Notes: a model not told the origin generated them from the sequence alone. Positions 43,823 to 53,667 are shown, counted from the first letter of the stretch. The stretch: DNA of 64,000 nt from Paenibacillus polymyxa (GCF_001719045.1 NZ_CP015423.1:3042501-3106500), one strand, 5' to 3'. Translations and numbers: made by a program.

Positions 43823-44974
43823 CTACTCCACCAGCTTTTCAGACTTCACTAGCATTTCTCGTAACACATGAGCGACTCGACTTTTCCGGTTCGCTGCTTT
43901 CTTTTTTATCAAGTGTAATGATTTTTTGTATGCATGAGTATGGCTTTGATCGTAGAACTGCTTGGCTGCAATGCGTAGTGTTCTTCTTAATAACAGTGCT
44001 GATGAGCGTGTTAACCTAGAGCGGAATCCCCTGCGCAATACCCGTAATGTATTTTTGTAGGTCTCAAAATCCTCGGATGGAGGGATAAGGGCGAATAAAT
44101 TTAACGAGGAGTCATTGAATCCGTAAGTTTCATACATGATTCTCAGATTTTCCGTATTTAACACGTTACCTCTGAGATAGGTTGGATGTTCCTGATGATA
44201 TCCGACCACCTCTTTGATGCAATAAAAAGGGATTTTCAAGCGATGTAGTCTATAGCCAAGGTCCCAGTCTTCGAGTCCATACAGCACAAACCGTTCATTA
44301 AAACCTCCAATACGAATCAAGTGACTGCGTCTGATGGCTACACAACGAGTAACCAGCAGCATCCAGGGGGCTACGTCCGTTGAGGCAAATTGTTTCTGCG
44401 TATTGGGAGGAACCCTTGTGGGACTAACTACTTTAGACAGTGCACCCGTTTGGTGAAGGATATCTTCTGGGGTTATGATCGGAGTAATTTCGTTCGCTGC
44501 TTCATAGTCAGCATTCCATAAGTTGGACTGCGTAAGTATGTTGCGACATTGTTCTTTTTCTTCAGGAGAAAAGTCAGGGTAATAATGGGTAAAAGCATCG
44601 TCCCATGAGTGAGGAATACCTGAAAGCACGGACTTGGGATATTTACGGTGATAACGGCTCACGATCCTAATAAATTCCGGCAATACTACAAAGTCAGCGT
44701 CGCAGAAGATGATGTACAGTCCTTTTGCACGGCGCAGTCCCAAATTTCGAACGGCAGATCGACCGCGTTGTTCCTGATGTGACACATAGATAAGAGGATA
44801 GGATGCTTTGAAGCCTTCGACCATTTCTTTCGTTCCGTCTGTAGAACCGTCATCAGCTACAATGACTTCGAATAGTTGCTTTGGATAGGTTTGTGTCTCA
44901 AATGAAGCGAGTGTGAGCAACAATTGCTGGGCTCGATTATAGGTTGGAATGATGACGCTGTAGCGGATAGCCAA
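43823..44974 (-). CDS. Family 2 glycosyltransferase
   Basis: A 383-aa GT-A fold enzyme. The nucleotide-sugar site begins YSVIIPTYNRAQQL and VIVADDGSTDGT; the metal site is in FCDADFVV. A family-2 acceptor motif GLEDWDLGYRL follows at about residue 240. No membrane segment, so it acts at the cytoplasmic face. The TTG start at 44974 has GGGGGGAG upstream. It is alone on this strand; sugar and acceptor are unknown. Confidence 0.85.
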   Translation of the reverse strand: MAIRYSVIIPTYNRAQQLLLTLASFETQTYPKQLFEVIVADDGSTDGTKEMVEGFKASYPLIYVSHQEQRGRSAVRNLGLRRAKGLYIIFCDADFVVLPEFIRIVSRYHRKYPKSVLSGIPHSWDDAFTHYYPDFSPEEKEQCRNILTQSNLWNADYEAANEITPIITPEDILHQTGALSKVVSPTRVPPNTQKQFASTDVAPWMLLVTRCVAIRRSHLIRIGGFNERFVLYGLEDWDLGYRLHRLKIPFYCIKEVVGYHQEHPTYLRGNVLNTENLRIMYETYGFNDSSLNLFALIPPSEDFETYKNTLRVLRRGFRSRLTRSSALLLRRTLRIAAKQFYDQSHTHAYKKSLHLIKKKAANRKSRVAHVLREMLVKSEKLVE

Positions 44975-45324
44975 TATGATCTCCCCCCCACCATTCTTAT
45001 TAGAAAACGCTTGAACAAGATAAATAATAACAATGTATTCAAGGATTTTAGCCTGGTCTAGTCAAACATCCCTCCAGGTTCGAAACAGGCTTGGTCTTAT
45101 TACCGATATTAAGGTGGGGGTTCTGTATTTTCTGCTGTTTTGGGTGCGTTCAGTGGTGTTATGTATGTGTAATCATGGTATTATGCATAGAGATGTAAAG
45201 TAAAAGTGAGGGTACTTCCTATCCGCTGAAAGTCCACTCAGCATACAGAAACAAACATGAGATGAAATGGGCAAGTTATGGTAAACTATATAGAGTTATA
45301 GAAGACCTGAAAGAGGAGTACTAT
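44975..45324. other. Divergent intergenic region between glycosyltransferase and gntR-type gene
   Basis: About 350 bases without a gene. Promoters for both sides must lie here, but hexamers are unclear. Only CTATA-TAGAGT-TATAG (45286-45301), a small dyad close to the ribosome site of the regulator, is noticeable as a possible autoregulatory site. Confidence 0.4.
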
Positions 45325-46047
45325 ATGACACAATTTGTCTATAAGCAAATTATTGACGATCTTAAGATGAAAATTTTTGCTGGAAAGTTTGCAGATATGA
45401 GATTGCCAGATGAACGTAGTCTTAGTGAGACTTACCAGGTTAGTCGTAGTTCAATTAAACGTGCTCTGACTAAAATGGAGAATGTCGGAATTATTTTCAA
45501 AAAACAAGGTTCCGGGACATTTATTAATCCATTATACATAAGAAATGAATCTATCTTTAACTACGAAGGCTCTAATCTAGGGGTCACTGATAATTTTCAA
45601 ATGCATGGTAAAAAGCCGAAAATCAAAGTACTAAGTTTTGAGGTCATTCCGCCAACAGAAGAATTACAGCGCGATTTGTTCTTGGAGACTCATGATTTTG
45701 TTTACAAAATTGTCCGCTTACGTCTATTTGATGATGATCCTTTTATGATTGAAACGGGCTATATCCCCATTAAAATTGTCCAGAATTTAAATCAGACAAT
45801 TATCGAGGGGTCCATTTTTAATTATTTGGAAGACTCACGGAACTTGGCTGTCACCAAATCTTTTTTATCCATTTTTGCAGAACCGTCTCAAGAGAATGAT
45901 CAAAAGCTGCTACATTTAAATGAAAATGAGCCTGTAGGTATTATGGAAGGTGTGTTCTTTTTAGATAACGGTACGCCATTTGAGTTTTCTCATATGCGAT
46001 TTCATTACAAATATTTGAAATTTAACACCTTTGTATCGGTTCACTAA
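45325..46047 (+). CDS. GntR-family (HutC/UTRA) transcriptional regulator
   Basis: A 240-aa protein. A winged helix at about residues 1-70 (LPDERSLSETYQVSRSSIKRAL, GSGTFINP) is followed by a UTRA ligand domain (about 85-235; ETGYIPIKI, FEFSHMRFHY). Such regulators respond to sugar phosphates and similar ligands. ATG 45325 follows AGAGGAG; the frame goes back to 45262 with no site. The phosphoketolase gene downstream in the same direction is the natural candidate target. Confidence 0.88.
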   Translation: MTQFVYKQIIDDLKMKIFAGKFADMRLPDERSLSETYQVSRSSIKRALTKMENVGIIFKKQGSGTFINPLYIRNESIFNYEGSNLGVTDNFQMHGKKPKIKVLSFEVIPPTEELQRDLFLETHDFVYKIVRLRLFDDDPFMIETGYIPIKIVQNLNQTIIEGSIFNYLEDSRNLAVTKSFLSIFAEPSQENDQKLLHLNENEPVGIMEGVFFLDNGTPFEFSHMRFHYKYLKFNTFVSVH

Positions 46048-46051
46048 TGAT

Positions 46052-46083
46052 AAGACTGGAGAATTCTCCGGTCTTTTTTTTAT
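46052..46083 (+). terminator. Terminator after the GntR-type gene
   Basis: AAGACTGGAG AATT CTCCGGTCTT followed by T's. It means the phosphoketolase gene has its own promoter. Confidence 0.9.
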
Positions 46084-46214
46084 GGTTTTGAGAAAAGGAT
46101 TGGAGTCTGCGATTGCTTCGTTATTGCGAATTTTATTGGTTAATAATTCTATATATTTTAATGTAAGAGCTTTTTTACTGTCTTTTTAATTTATATTTCA
46201 TAGTATGTTCAAAA

Positions 46215-46305
46215 TTTCACAAAATTGGACCGTATCACTTGTGAAAAAGGTTGAATTTAATCAGCGTAGCGTTATGATGTACATGTAGATGAAATTTCCG
46301 GAAAT
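46215..46305 (+). promoter_or_regulatory. Phosphoketolase promoter with two dyads
   Basis: -35 TTGAAT (46251-46256), a 16-base spacer and -10 TATGAT (46273-46278). Upstream, TTTCACAA (46215) and TTGTGAAA (46239) form a perfect 8-bp inverted repeat with 16 bases between. Downstream, ATTTCCGGAAAT (46294-46305) is a perfect palindrome in the leader. Both are possible operators; no known consensus is claimed. Confidence 0.5.
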
Positions 46306-46340
46306 AAATTACAAACAAAACTACTTAGGGAGTGGACACC

Positions 46341-48725
46341 ATGTCGTTATCACCCGTGTTAGCAGATTATTCATCTAAAACATATTTAGAAAAACTTGAT
46401 GCATATTGGCGTGCAACGAACTACATTTCGGTAGGTCAGTTGTATTTAAAAGATAATCCTTTGTTGAGAGAGCCTTTAAAAGATTCAGATGTGAAGGTTA
46501 AGCCTATTGGACACTGGGGCACAATTCCGGGCCAAAACTTTATTTATGCACATTTAAATCGTGTTATTAATAAATATGATTTGAGCATGCTTTACATTGA
46601 AGGTCCTGGTCACGGCGGCCAGGTTATGGTTTCAAATTCTTATCTGGATGGAAGCTACACTGAAATCTATCCGCAAATTACACAAGATATCTCAGGTATG
46701 AAGAAATTGTTCAAACAATTCTCTTTCCCTGGCGGTATTGCTTCACATGCTGCTCCTGAAACACCTGGATCTATCCATGAAGGTGGAGAATTAGGCTACT
46801 CCCTTTCTCATGGTGTAGGTGCCATTCTGGATAATCCTGATCTGATTTCGGCTGTTGTTATTGGTGATGGTGAAGCTGAAACAGGCCCATTAGCCGCTTC
46901 GTGGTTCTCTAACCGATTTATCAACCCCATCACAGATGGTGCAGTGCTACCAATCTTGCACTTGAATGGCTTTAAGATTAGTAACCCGACGATTATGTCT
47001 CGTCAATCAAAAGAAGAATTGACCTCATACTTTAAAGGTTTGGGTTGGGAGCCGTTCTTTGTTGAAGGTGAAAATCCGGATCACATGCATCCAGAAATGG
47101 CGAAAGTATTGGATACGGCTATCGAGAAGATTGAAGCTATTCAAAAGAATGCGCGTGAAAATAATGACCTTACTCGTCCGGCTTGGCCGATGATTGTATT
47201 CCGTTCACCTAAAGGCTGGACGGGTCCGAAGGAATGGGACAACGTGCCGAATGAAAATTCATTCCGTGCCCATCAGGTTCCAATTCCGGTTGATCAAAAA
47301 AATATGCACCATGCACCTGCTTTGTTAGAATGGCTGAATAGCTATAGACCAGAGGAATTGTTCGACGAAAACGGTCGTTTAAACCCTGAGCTTGCTGAAA
47401 TTCTGCCTACAGGCGATAAACGCATGGGAATGAACCCTGTTGCGAATGCGGGTAACCTCATTAAAGACTTGAAATTACCGGATTTCCGTAACTATGCGCT
47501 GGATAATTCCGTACCTGGTAAAGTGATTGCGCAAGATATGTCGGTTTTAGGGAAATACGTTAAAGATGTGGTTCTTTTAAATGAAGAAAATCGTAATTTC
47601 AGAATCTTCGGACCGGATGAAACGATGTCTAATCGCTTGGCTCCTGTTTTTGAAGTAACCAAACGCCAATGGATGGACCAAATTATTGAACCTAATGATG
47701 AATTCTTATCATCCTATGGCCGCGTAATTGATTCTCAATTATCCGAACACCAAGCTGAAGGATTGCTGGAAGGTTATGTATTAACAGGTCGCCATGGTTT
47801 CTTTGCAAGTTACGAAGCCTTCCTGCGTGTGGTTGACTCGATGATCACCCAGCACTTTAAGTGGCTGCGTAAAGCAACGGATCAAGGATGGCGTGCAGAT
47901 ATCCCATCACTGAATGTCGTAGCAACTTCAACGGTGTTCCAGCAGGATCATAATGGGTATACACACCAAGATCCAGGTTTGTTAGGTCATTTGGCTGATA
48001 AAAAACCAGAATTTATTCGGGAATATCTTCCAGCTGATGCCAATTCATTGTTGGCTGTTTTCGACACCATTTTAAACGACCGTCAAAAGATCAATTTGAT
48101 TGTTTCGTCTAAACACCCACGTCCACAATGGTTTACTGCTGATGAAGCGAAAGAATTGGTGGATAAAGGGTTGAAGATCATTGACTGGGCAAGTACAGAT
48201 CAAGGTGGAGAACCTGACCTTGTCATTGCTTCTGCTGGTACAGAGCCAACGATTGAAAGTTTAGCTGCAATTTCTATTTTGCATGAAAAACTGCCTGACT
48301 TGAAGATTCGGTACATCAACGTGGTAGATTTGCTGAAACTGAGAAGTCAAAAACTAGACCCGCGTGGATTATCCGACGCCGAGTTTGATCATTTTTTCAC
48401 AAAAGACAAGCCCGTTGTTTTCGCTTTCCATGGTTACGAAGGTCTGATCAAAGATCTGTTCTTTGATCGTCATAATCATAACTTGCATGTACATGGTTAC
48501 CGTGAGAATGGCGATATTACGACACCATTTGATATGCGTGTATTGAATCAAATGGATCGTTTTGACTTAGTGAAGGAAGCTGTTCTCAACTTACCTGACG
48601 CTGGGAGGTATACCAACATTGTGGATGAAATGGATGCTACGATTAAGAAACATCATCAATTCATTCGCGAAGAGGGCATTGACCTACCAGAGGTAGAGAA
48701 CTGGGTATGGAATGGCTTGAAATAA
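46341..48725 (+). CDS. xfp: Xylulose-5-phosphate/fructose-6-phosphate phosphoketolase
   Basis: A 794-aa thiamine-diphosphate enzyme that splits xylulose-5-P (and often fructose-6-P) into acetyl phosphate and an aldose phosphate. Family segments are [26 protein letters not shown], the ThDP motif [20 protein letters not shown], and [12 protein letters not shown]. Length is normal for the family. ATG 46341 follows TAGGGAGTGG; the GTG at 46332 is part of that site. It is a single-gene unit behind a GntR-type regulator and gives a bypass of lower glycolysis from pentoses, such as the arabinose released by enzymes further on. Confidence 0.96.
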   Translation: MSLSPVLADYSSKTYLEKLDAYWRATNYISVGQLYLKDNPLLREPLKDSDVKVKPIGHWGTIPGQNFIYAHLNRVINKYDLSMLYIEGPGHGGQVMVSNSYLDGSYTEIYPQITQDISGMKKLFKQFSFPGGIASHAAPETPGSIHEGGELGYSLSHGVGAILDNPDLISAVVIGDGEAETGPLAASWFSNRFINPITDGAVLPILHLNGFKISNPTIMSRQSKEELTSYFKGLGWEPFFVEGENPDHMHPEMAKVLDTAIEKIEAIQKNARENNDLTRPAWPMIVFRSPKGWTGPKEWDNVPNENSFRAHQVPIPVDQKNMHHAPALLEWLNSYRPEELFDENGRLNPELAEILPTGDKRMGMNPVANAGNLIKDLKLPDFRNYALDNSVPGKVIAQDMSVLGKYVKDVVLLNEENRNFRIFGPDETMSNRLAPVFEVTKRQWMDQIIEPNDEFLSSYGRVIDSQLSEHQAEGLLEGYVLTGRHGFFASYEAFLRVVDSMITQHFKWLRKATDQGWRADIPSLNVVATSTVFQQDHNGYTHQDPGLLGHLADKKPEFIREYLPADANSLLAVFDTILNDRQKINLIVSSKHPRPQWFTADEAKELVDKGLKIIDWASTDQGGEPDLVIASAGTEPTIESLAAISILHEKLPDLKIRYINVVDLLKLRSQKLDPRGLSDAEFDHFFTKDKPVVFAFHGYEGLIKDLFFDRHNHNLHVHGYRENGDITTPFDMRVLNQMDRFDLVKEAVLNLPDAGRYTNIVDEMDATIKKHHQFIREEGIDLPEVENWVWNGLK

Positions 48726-48804
48726 TAATACAGACACTTCAACTTTGTGTTGGACAACCAAGCCATCAAGCATGAAGTGGAATATATGATTTGGTAGTGT
48801 TACA

Positions 48805-48859
48805 AGTGCCTGCCCCCTTGACTTCAAGTATGATTTCAATGGGGATCAGGCGCTTTTTG
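48805..48859 (+). terminator. Terminator after the phosphoketolase gene
   Basis: AGTGCCTGCCCCC pairs with GGGGATCAGGCGCT across a 23-base loop, followed by five T's. Confidence 0.75.
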
Positions 48860-49000
48860 ATTTAGCACACAGAGAACTTGGTAGGGAAGTTACGAGCTAG
48901 TGGGTATATACATATACAGAGAACGGAATGGATTGCTATATTTTGCCGGAGCTTTGAAGAGGTGTTATGTTATATGAGAATAGTAAAGGAGGCTGTAATT

Positions 49001-49843
49001 ATGAACCAACAAATTCCGGAGAAGGTATTGAATGATGGCATTAAAGTGCCCGTCATTGGATTTGGGACTGCTGGAATTAAGGGTGCAGATGGAGTCAAGG
49101 CGATTACCGGCGCGATTGATGCAGGTTACCGTCTGATCGACACAGCGTTCAACTATGAAAATGAGGGTGCTGTTGGGAAAGCGGTCCAGCAGAGCTCTGT
49201 GCCCAGAGAAGAATTGTTGATTTGCTCCAAACTACCGGGTCGCCGACATGCTTACCAAGAAGCCATTGTAACGATCGAAGAGTCATTATATAGAGGAGGC
49301 CTGGACTATTATGATCTTTATCTGATCCATTGGCCGAATCCCCAAATTGATCGATATGTTGAAGCCTGGCAGGCGTTAATTGAGGCGAAGAAAAGGGGCT
49401 ATATCCGTTCCATTGGGGTCTGCAATTTCTTGCCCGAGCATAATGAACGTTTAATTCGGGAAACAGGTGTCACGCCGAGCTTAAATCAAGTTGAATTGCA
49501 TCCATTATTTAATCAGGAACATCAGCGTGCAAAAGATGCTGAACAGGGCATCGTGACGGAATCATGGAGCCCCTTGGGTCGCGGTCACAGCATGCTGGAG
49601 AATGAAGAGATTGGGAAAATTGCTGCTGCTCATGGTAAAACGACTACACAAGCGATTTTACGTTGGCATATCCAACTTGGAGCAATCCCGATCCCTAAGG
49701 CCTCTTCTTTAAAACACCAAACGGAGAATCTAGATATTTTTGATTTTGAGTTGTCTCCAGAGGAAATGAACGTGATTTCGGCATTTAGCAGTGAGGATGG
49801 ACGGATATGGGGGCAGGACCCCAAGTGCTATGAAGAACTATAA
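49001..49843 (+). CDS. Aldo/keto reductase
   Basis: A 280-aa NADPH-dependent (beta/alpha)8 oxidoreductase. It contains the catalytic Asp-Tyr pair in RLIDTAFNYENE, the catalytic Lys in LICSKLPG, and the His in YLIHWPNP. The C-terminal coenzyme part has IPIPKASS. ATG 49001 has AAAGGAGG eight bases upstream; an upstream extension to 48878 is not needed. The substrate is not evident. Confidence 0.9.
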   Translation: MNQQIPEKVLNDGIKVPVIGFGTAGIKGADGVKAITGAIDAGYRLIDTAFNYENEGAVGKAVQQSSVPREELLICSKLPGRRHAYQEAIVTIEESLYRGGLDYYDLYLIHWPNPQIDRYVEAWQALIEAKKRGYIRSIGVCNFLPEHNERLIRETGVTPSLNQVELHPLFNQEHQRAKDAEQGIVTESWSPLGRGHSMLENEEIGKIAAAHGKTTTQAILRWHIQLGAIPIPKASSLKHQTENLDIFDFELSPEEMNVISAFSSEDGRIWGQDPKCYEEL

Positions 49844-49858
49844 TCAGGAACATATTAG

Positions 49859-49899
49859 AAGGGTTCAAAAATCTGTCGCGGGTTTTTGGACCCTTTGCT
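49859..49899 (+). terminator. Terminator after the aldo/keto reductase
   Basis: AAGGGTTCAAAAA / TTTTTGGACCCTT, then TGCTTTTAT. Confidence 0.75.
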
Positions 49900-49959
49900 T
49901 TTATAATAAAACGAACACACATCTGAAAGTGATCAATGGGCCAGTATATATGGCTGGGA

Positions 49960-49986
49960 TGAACATTTTTTACCGGATTTGATGTA
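49960..49986 (+). promoter_or_regulatory. Possible ECF (sigma-W-like) promoter of the pspA operon
   Basis: TGAACA (49960-49965) followed by a T-run, a 17-base spacer and TGTA (49983-49986). It resembles TGAAAC-N16-CGTA of sigma-W promoters, which drive pspA-ydjGHI in B. subtilis, but the -10 differs in its first base. Confidence 0.4.
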
Positions 49987-50024
49987 TGATATGGTGGAAT
50001 GTAGTCCTTTCGAAGGAGGTCATC

Positions 50025-50606
50025 ATGGGGATTTTGTCAAGGTTCAGGGATATTATGAAAATGAATGTTAACGCCTTAATGGATAAGGTGGGAGATCCGG
50101 AGAAGACCATTGACGATTATATGCGGAATTTGAACAGTGATCTAGGCAAGGTGAAAGCGGAGACGGCTTCAGTGTTGGCTGATGAGAGAAGGACGAAAAG
50201 AGCACTGGATGAATGCAAAGCCGAGATCAAAAAGCTCCAGCATTATGCCAGTAAGTCTGTGGAAGCTGGTAATGAAGAGGAAGCTCGAAAGTTTCTGGAG
50301 AGAAAAGGTTTGCAGGCGGAGAAATTGGAACAATTACAAACATCCTATGATTTAGCTTCGACAAACGCCGTAAATATGAAACAAATGCAGGAGAAGTTGG
50401 TGTCCGATATGGGGCAACTAGAAGCGCGGCACGCTGAACTTAAAGGGAAGATGGCGGTTGCCAAAGCACAGCAAGCCTTGAACTCTATGGGCAGCAAGAA
50501 TTCTGCTTTTGAGGTCATGGAAGAGCAGGTGAACAGAGCGTATGATGAGGCGATGGCTATAGCCGAGCTTCGGGCAGGAACGAAGGACGACCTGGATGCT
50601 TTATAA
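50025..50606 (+). CDS. pspA: PspA/IM30 family membrane-stress protein
   Basis: A 193-aa almost wholly alpha-helical coiled-coil protein opening with an amphipathic helix (MGILSRFRDIMKMNVNALMDKVGDPEKTIDDYM), as in PspA/Vipp1. It ends earlier than the usual 220-230 residues. PspA coats and stabilises stressed membranes. ATG 50025 follows AAGGAGGT. It is the first gene of a four-gene unit matching B. subtilis pspA-ydjG-ydjH-ydjI. Confidence 0.93.
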   Translation: MGILSRFRDIMKMNVNALMDKVGDPEKTIDDYMRNLNSDLGKVKAETASVLADERRTKRALDECKAEIKKLQHYASKSVEAGNEEEARKFLERKGLQAEKLEQLQTSYDLASTNAVNMKQMQEKLVSDMGQLEARHAELKGKMAVAKAQQALNSMGSKNSAFEVMEEQVNRAYDEAMAIAELRAGTKDDLDAL

Positions 50607-50642
50607 GGAATCATAACAGTATCTACATGAAGAGGTGAGCAG

Positions 50643-51677
50643 ATGCCGGTTATCGAATACAAATGCCCCAACTGCGGCAGCGGCATGGTCTTTGACGGTG
50701 AGACAGGGATGTTATCCTGTCATAGTTGCGGAAGAGAGGACAATATTGAATCTATTCCTGATCCTCTAATAAATCGTATTTTTTCAGAAGATGAGGCCCA
50801 TGAGTATCATTGTAATAACTGCGGAGCAGTGATTATGACCGAAGTGGAGACGAGTGCAACGGTGTGCAGCTTTTGTGGTTCTGCCGTGGTTCTTGGAGAC
50901 CGACTGACCGGGAAGCTGGCTCCGGCGCAGGTTATTCCTTTTTCAATCAGTAAGGAAGAAGCCATAGTTGCTTTCAAAAAATGGTGCAAGAACGGCCGTC
51001 TGACGCCGAACCGGTTCATGATAGCAGACCGAATCAAGGGAATAACCGGGATGTATGTGCCCTTCTGGTTATATGAATTACATAATAAAATTGAGGTTCA
51101 AGGTGAAGGTACCCAAGTGAGAACCTATACGAGCGGAGACTACGAATATACGGAAACGAAGCATTTTGATGTATATCGGAAAATCCGTTTGAATTATGTA
51201 AAGGTTCCGATTGATGCTGCGGAGAAAATGAACGACGAGCTGATGGATAAATTGGAGCCTTTTCCATACGATCAGCTAAAACCCTTTAAAACGCCATATC
51301 TAGCAGGTTATATTGCGGAGAAGTACAGTTATAACGAAGAAGAGCTCTTCCCGCGAGTTAAAGAGAAAGTGAAGGAATATATTGATGCTTATATTCATTC
51401 TACGGTGTCAGAGTATACGTCCGTGAGTTATACGGAAAAGCAAATTGATACTACATTAAAACAAGCGGATTATGTTCTGCTCCCGGTATGGGTCATACAC
51501 TATGACTACAATCAATTGGAGCATACGTTTGCTATGAACGGACAGACGGGCAAGGTAGTGGGTAAGCCTCCGATCAGCAAGTTCAAAGTGACGGCTTGGT
51601 TTGCAGGCATTTTCGGCATTACTCTCTTCTCATTAAGATTAATCACTTGGCTGATGATGGGAGGGGAATTCTATTGA
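50643..51677 (+). CDS. Double zinc-ribbon membrane protein (YdjG-like)
   Basis: A 344-aa protein. Two TFIIB-like zinc ribbons occupy the N-terminus: Cys8/11/26/29 and Cys57/60/75/78. A long beta-rich region follows (about 90-310). A single hydrophobic segment near the C-terminus (WFAGIFGITLFSLRLITWLMM) anchors it to the membrane. Place and layout match B. subtilis YdjG, reported to work with PspA at the membrane. ATG follows GAGGTGA. It overlaps the next gene by 4 bases. Confidence 0.85.
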   Translation: MPVIEYKCPNCGSGMVFDGETGMLSCHSCGREDNIESIPDPLINRIFSEDEAHEYHCNNCGAVIMTEVETSATVCSFCGSAVVLGDRLTGKLAPAQVIPFSISKEEAIVAFKKWCKNGRLTPNRFMIADRIKGITGMYVPFWLYELHNKIEVQGEGTQVRTYTSGDYEYTETKHFDVYRKIRLNYVKVPIDAAEKMNDELMDKLEPFPYDQLKPFKTPYLAGYIAEKYSYNEEELFPRVKEKVKEYIDAYIHSTVSEYTSVSYTEKQIDTTLKQADYVLLPVWVIHYDYNQLEHTFAMNGQTGKVVGKPPISKFKVTAWFAGIFGITLFSLRLITWLMMGGEFY

Positions 51678-52468
51678 AAAAGCATAGAGCCATTATAGCC
51701 GTCTTGTTGTTCTTTGCTGTTTTTCTGGCAGTTCCTATGGAAATGAAGGGCGAACCAGCAACGACAGAAATGAAGCCATTGATTTATGATGAAGCGGGTC
51801 TGCTCAATCAGGAAGAGTATGATGTGTTGAACACTATGGCTAATCAATACGGAGCGGAAAGAGAAACGGACATTATTATTTATACTACCCTCAATCCCGA
51901 CAATATGGATGTTATGAAAATGACGCAGGACTTTTATGATGACCATGGCCCTGGGTATGACAGATCTCATGGGAACGCGGTCATTTTAACGATGGATATG
52001 AGAAATAGAGAGGTGTACTTGGCCGGATTTTATAAGGCAGAACGGTATCTGGATGATGACAGGCTTACTAAAATACGCCATGAGATTAGCCCGGATCTGA
52101 CGAACGGCAACTATGGGCTGGCATTTCAAAAGTATATTCTAAGCGCGCACAAATATTTGGCCATCCGTCCAGGGGTGAATCCAGACAGTATATTTTTTAA
52201 AGGATGGCTTCATTTGGCGGTGGCGCTGGGATTGGCAGCGTTGATCGTGGGTAAGATGGTTTCCAATTCTGGCGGTCGGGTTACGGTAAATCGGCAGACC
52301 TACGAGGATGCGAACGCTTCAGGAGTTCTGGAGCATCGAGATCAGTATCTTCACACAACGACAACGAAACGGAAGATTGAAAAGAGCAGCAGTAGCAGCA
52401 GCTCAGGCGGTGGTGGCGGAACTACCAGCGGCGGTCATTCGCATAGCGGCAGCAGAGGATCATTTTAA
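51674..52468 (+). CDS. TPM-domain membrane protein with Ser/Gly/His-rich tail (YdjH-like)
   Basis: A 264-aa protein. A signal segment covers about residues 1-22. A TPM domain (about 35-165; IYDEAGLLNQEEYDVLN, IIIYTTLNPD, HGNAVILTMD) faces outside. A membrane segment lies near 180-205. A cytoplasmic tail ends in runs of Ser, Gly and His. A TTG start at 51674 overlaps the previous stop (TTGA) and follows GAGGGG. Same place as B. subtilis ydjH. Confidence 0.83.
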   Translation: MKKHRAIIAVLLFFAVFLAVPMEMKGEPATTEMKPLIYDEAGLLNQEEYDVLNTMANQYGAERETDIIIYTTLNPDNMDVMKMTQDFYDDHGPGYDRSHGNAVILTMDMRNREVYLAGFYKAERYLDDDRLTKIRHEISPDLTNGNYGLAFQKYILSAHKYLAIRPGVNPDSIFFKGWLHLAVALGLAALIVGKMVSNSGGRVTVNRQTYEDANASGVLEHRDQYLHTTTTKRKIEKSSSSSSSGGGGGTTSGGHSHSGSRGSF

Positions 52469-52471
52469 CTG

Positions 52472-52587
52472 AGGATTTTGCAAAAATCCAATAAGCGACT
52501 TTCAATGAACAATATATAGATCGAAATGGTCTAGTTCGTCTATATATTGCACTTTGGAGCGACTGGAATCGAATTTTGCAAAATCCT
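52472..52587. repeat. Nested inverted repeat inside the pspA-type operon
   Basis: A 116-base dyad fills most of the gap between the TPM and SPFH genes. Outer arms AGGATTTTGCAAAA (52472) and TTTTGCAAAATCCT (52574) match perfectly over 14 bases. Inner arms CAATATATAGA (52510-52520) and TCTATATATTG (52539-52549) match over 11. The outer arms are themselves near-palindromic. No T-run follows, so it is not a plain terminator. Confidence 0.85.
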
Positions 52588-52609
52588 GAACTGAAAGGAT
52601 GGATACAGC

Positions 52610-53602
52610 ATGGGATTCTTCAGAAATCAATTTGCAAATGTTGTAGAGTGGGAAGAATTTAGAGATGATATGATTTTCTGGAAGTGGAGTAATCGTGAAA
52701 TTAAAAAAGGCAGTAAGTTAATTATCCGCTCCGGTCAAGACGCGATTTTTGTAAATAACGGCAAAATAGAGGGTATTTTTGAGAATGAAGGGTCGTATAA
52801 CATGGACTCTGACATTATTCCATTTCTATCGACATTAAAAGGGTTTAAATTTGGTTTTAACAGTGGCATGAGGGTAGAGGTCTTATTCGTTAATACGAAG
52901 GAGTTTACGGTCAAATGGGGGACGCAGAATCCAGTGCTGATCCCGACCCCCCAGCTGCCAGGCGGTATGCCGATCCGTGCCAATGGCACATTTAATTTTA
53001 AAGTGAACGATTATGTTACGCTCATCGATAAGATTGCCGGAGTGAAGGACAGTTATCTCGTTGAGGATGTGAAAATACGCATTACTTCGGTGTTGGATCA
53101 GTTATTGATGAAGTGGATCAGCAGAGAAGGAAAGGACATGTTCAATCTGCAGGCGAATGCTTCTGACATTTCAAAAGGTATTCAAGAAGATCTGGATATG
53201 CAAGTGATGGACAATGGTATGACGATTACTGGCTTTCATGTGATGAGCTTCAATTATCCTCAAGAAATCCAAGATATGATCACGAAGACAGCTTCTCATG
53301 AAATGATCGGTAATCTGCAAAAGTACCAGCAAGTGACGATGACGGACGGGATTGCATCGGGTAATGTAAAAGGCGGTGGTGCTGCCTCAGATATGGCGAG
53401 TATGATGATGGGGATGAATATAGCAAATGAAATGATGAAAAATTTGAACCCGAACCCCAAGCCTTCGGCTGAGACTCAGCCTACACCTGCTGCCCCCTCT
53501 CCATCTGGAGACGGTAATAAGCCCAATTTTTGTCCGAATTGCGGTACAAAAAACGAAGGAGCTAATTTCTGTCCGAATTGTGGACAAAAATTGAACGGAT
53601 AA
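52610..53602 (+). CDS. SPFH/band-7 protein with C-terminal zinc ribbon (YdjI-like)
   Basis: A 330-aa protein. Residues about 20-230 form an SPFH-type domain (VEWEEFRDDMIFWKWS, FNFKVNDYVTLI). A Met-rich helix follows (about 255-275), then a Pro/Ser linker and a zinc ribbon with two CPNCG motifs at about 307-326. SPFH proteins oligomerise at membranes; B. subtilis YdjI is co-expressed with PspA and YdjGH. ATG follows AAAGGATGG. Confidence 0.87.
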   Translation: MGFFRNQFANVVEWEEFRDDMIFWKWSNREIKKGSKLIIRSGQDAIFVNNGKIEGIFENEGSYNMDSDIIPFLSTLKGFKFGFNSGMRVEVLFVNTKEFTVKWGTQNPVLIPTPQLPGGMPIRANGTFNFKVNDYVTLIDKIAGVKDSYLVEDVKIRITSVLDQLLMKWISREGKDMFNLQANASDISKGIQEDLDMQVMDNGMTITGFHVMSFNYPQEIQDMITKTASHEMIGNLQKYQQVTMTDGIASGNVKGGGAASDMASMMMGMNIANEMMKNLNPNPKPSAETQPTPAAPSPSGDGNKPNFCPNCGTKNEGANFCPNCGQKLNG

Positions 53603-53667
53603 CATAGCTCGGCCGAACTTCTTTATTTCGGAAAAGGTTCTGACTGGGTCAAGCAATCCTGCAAGCC

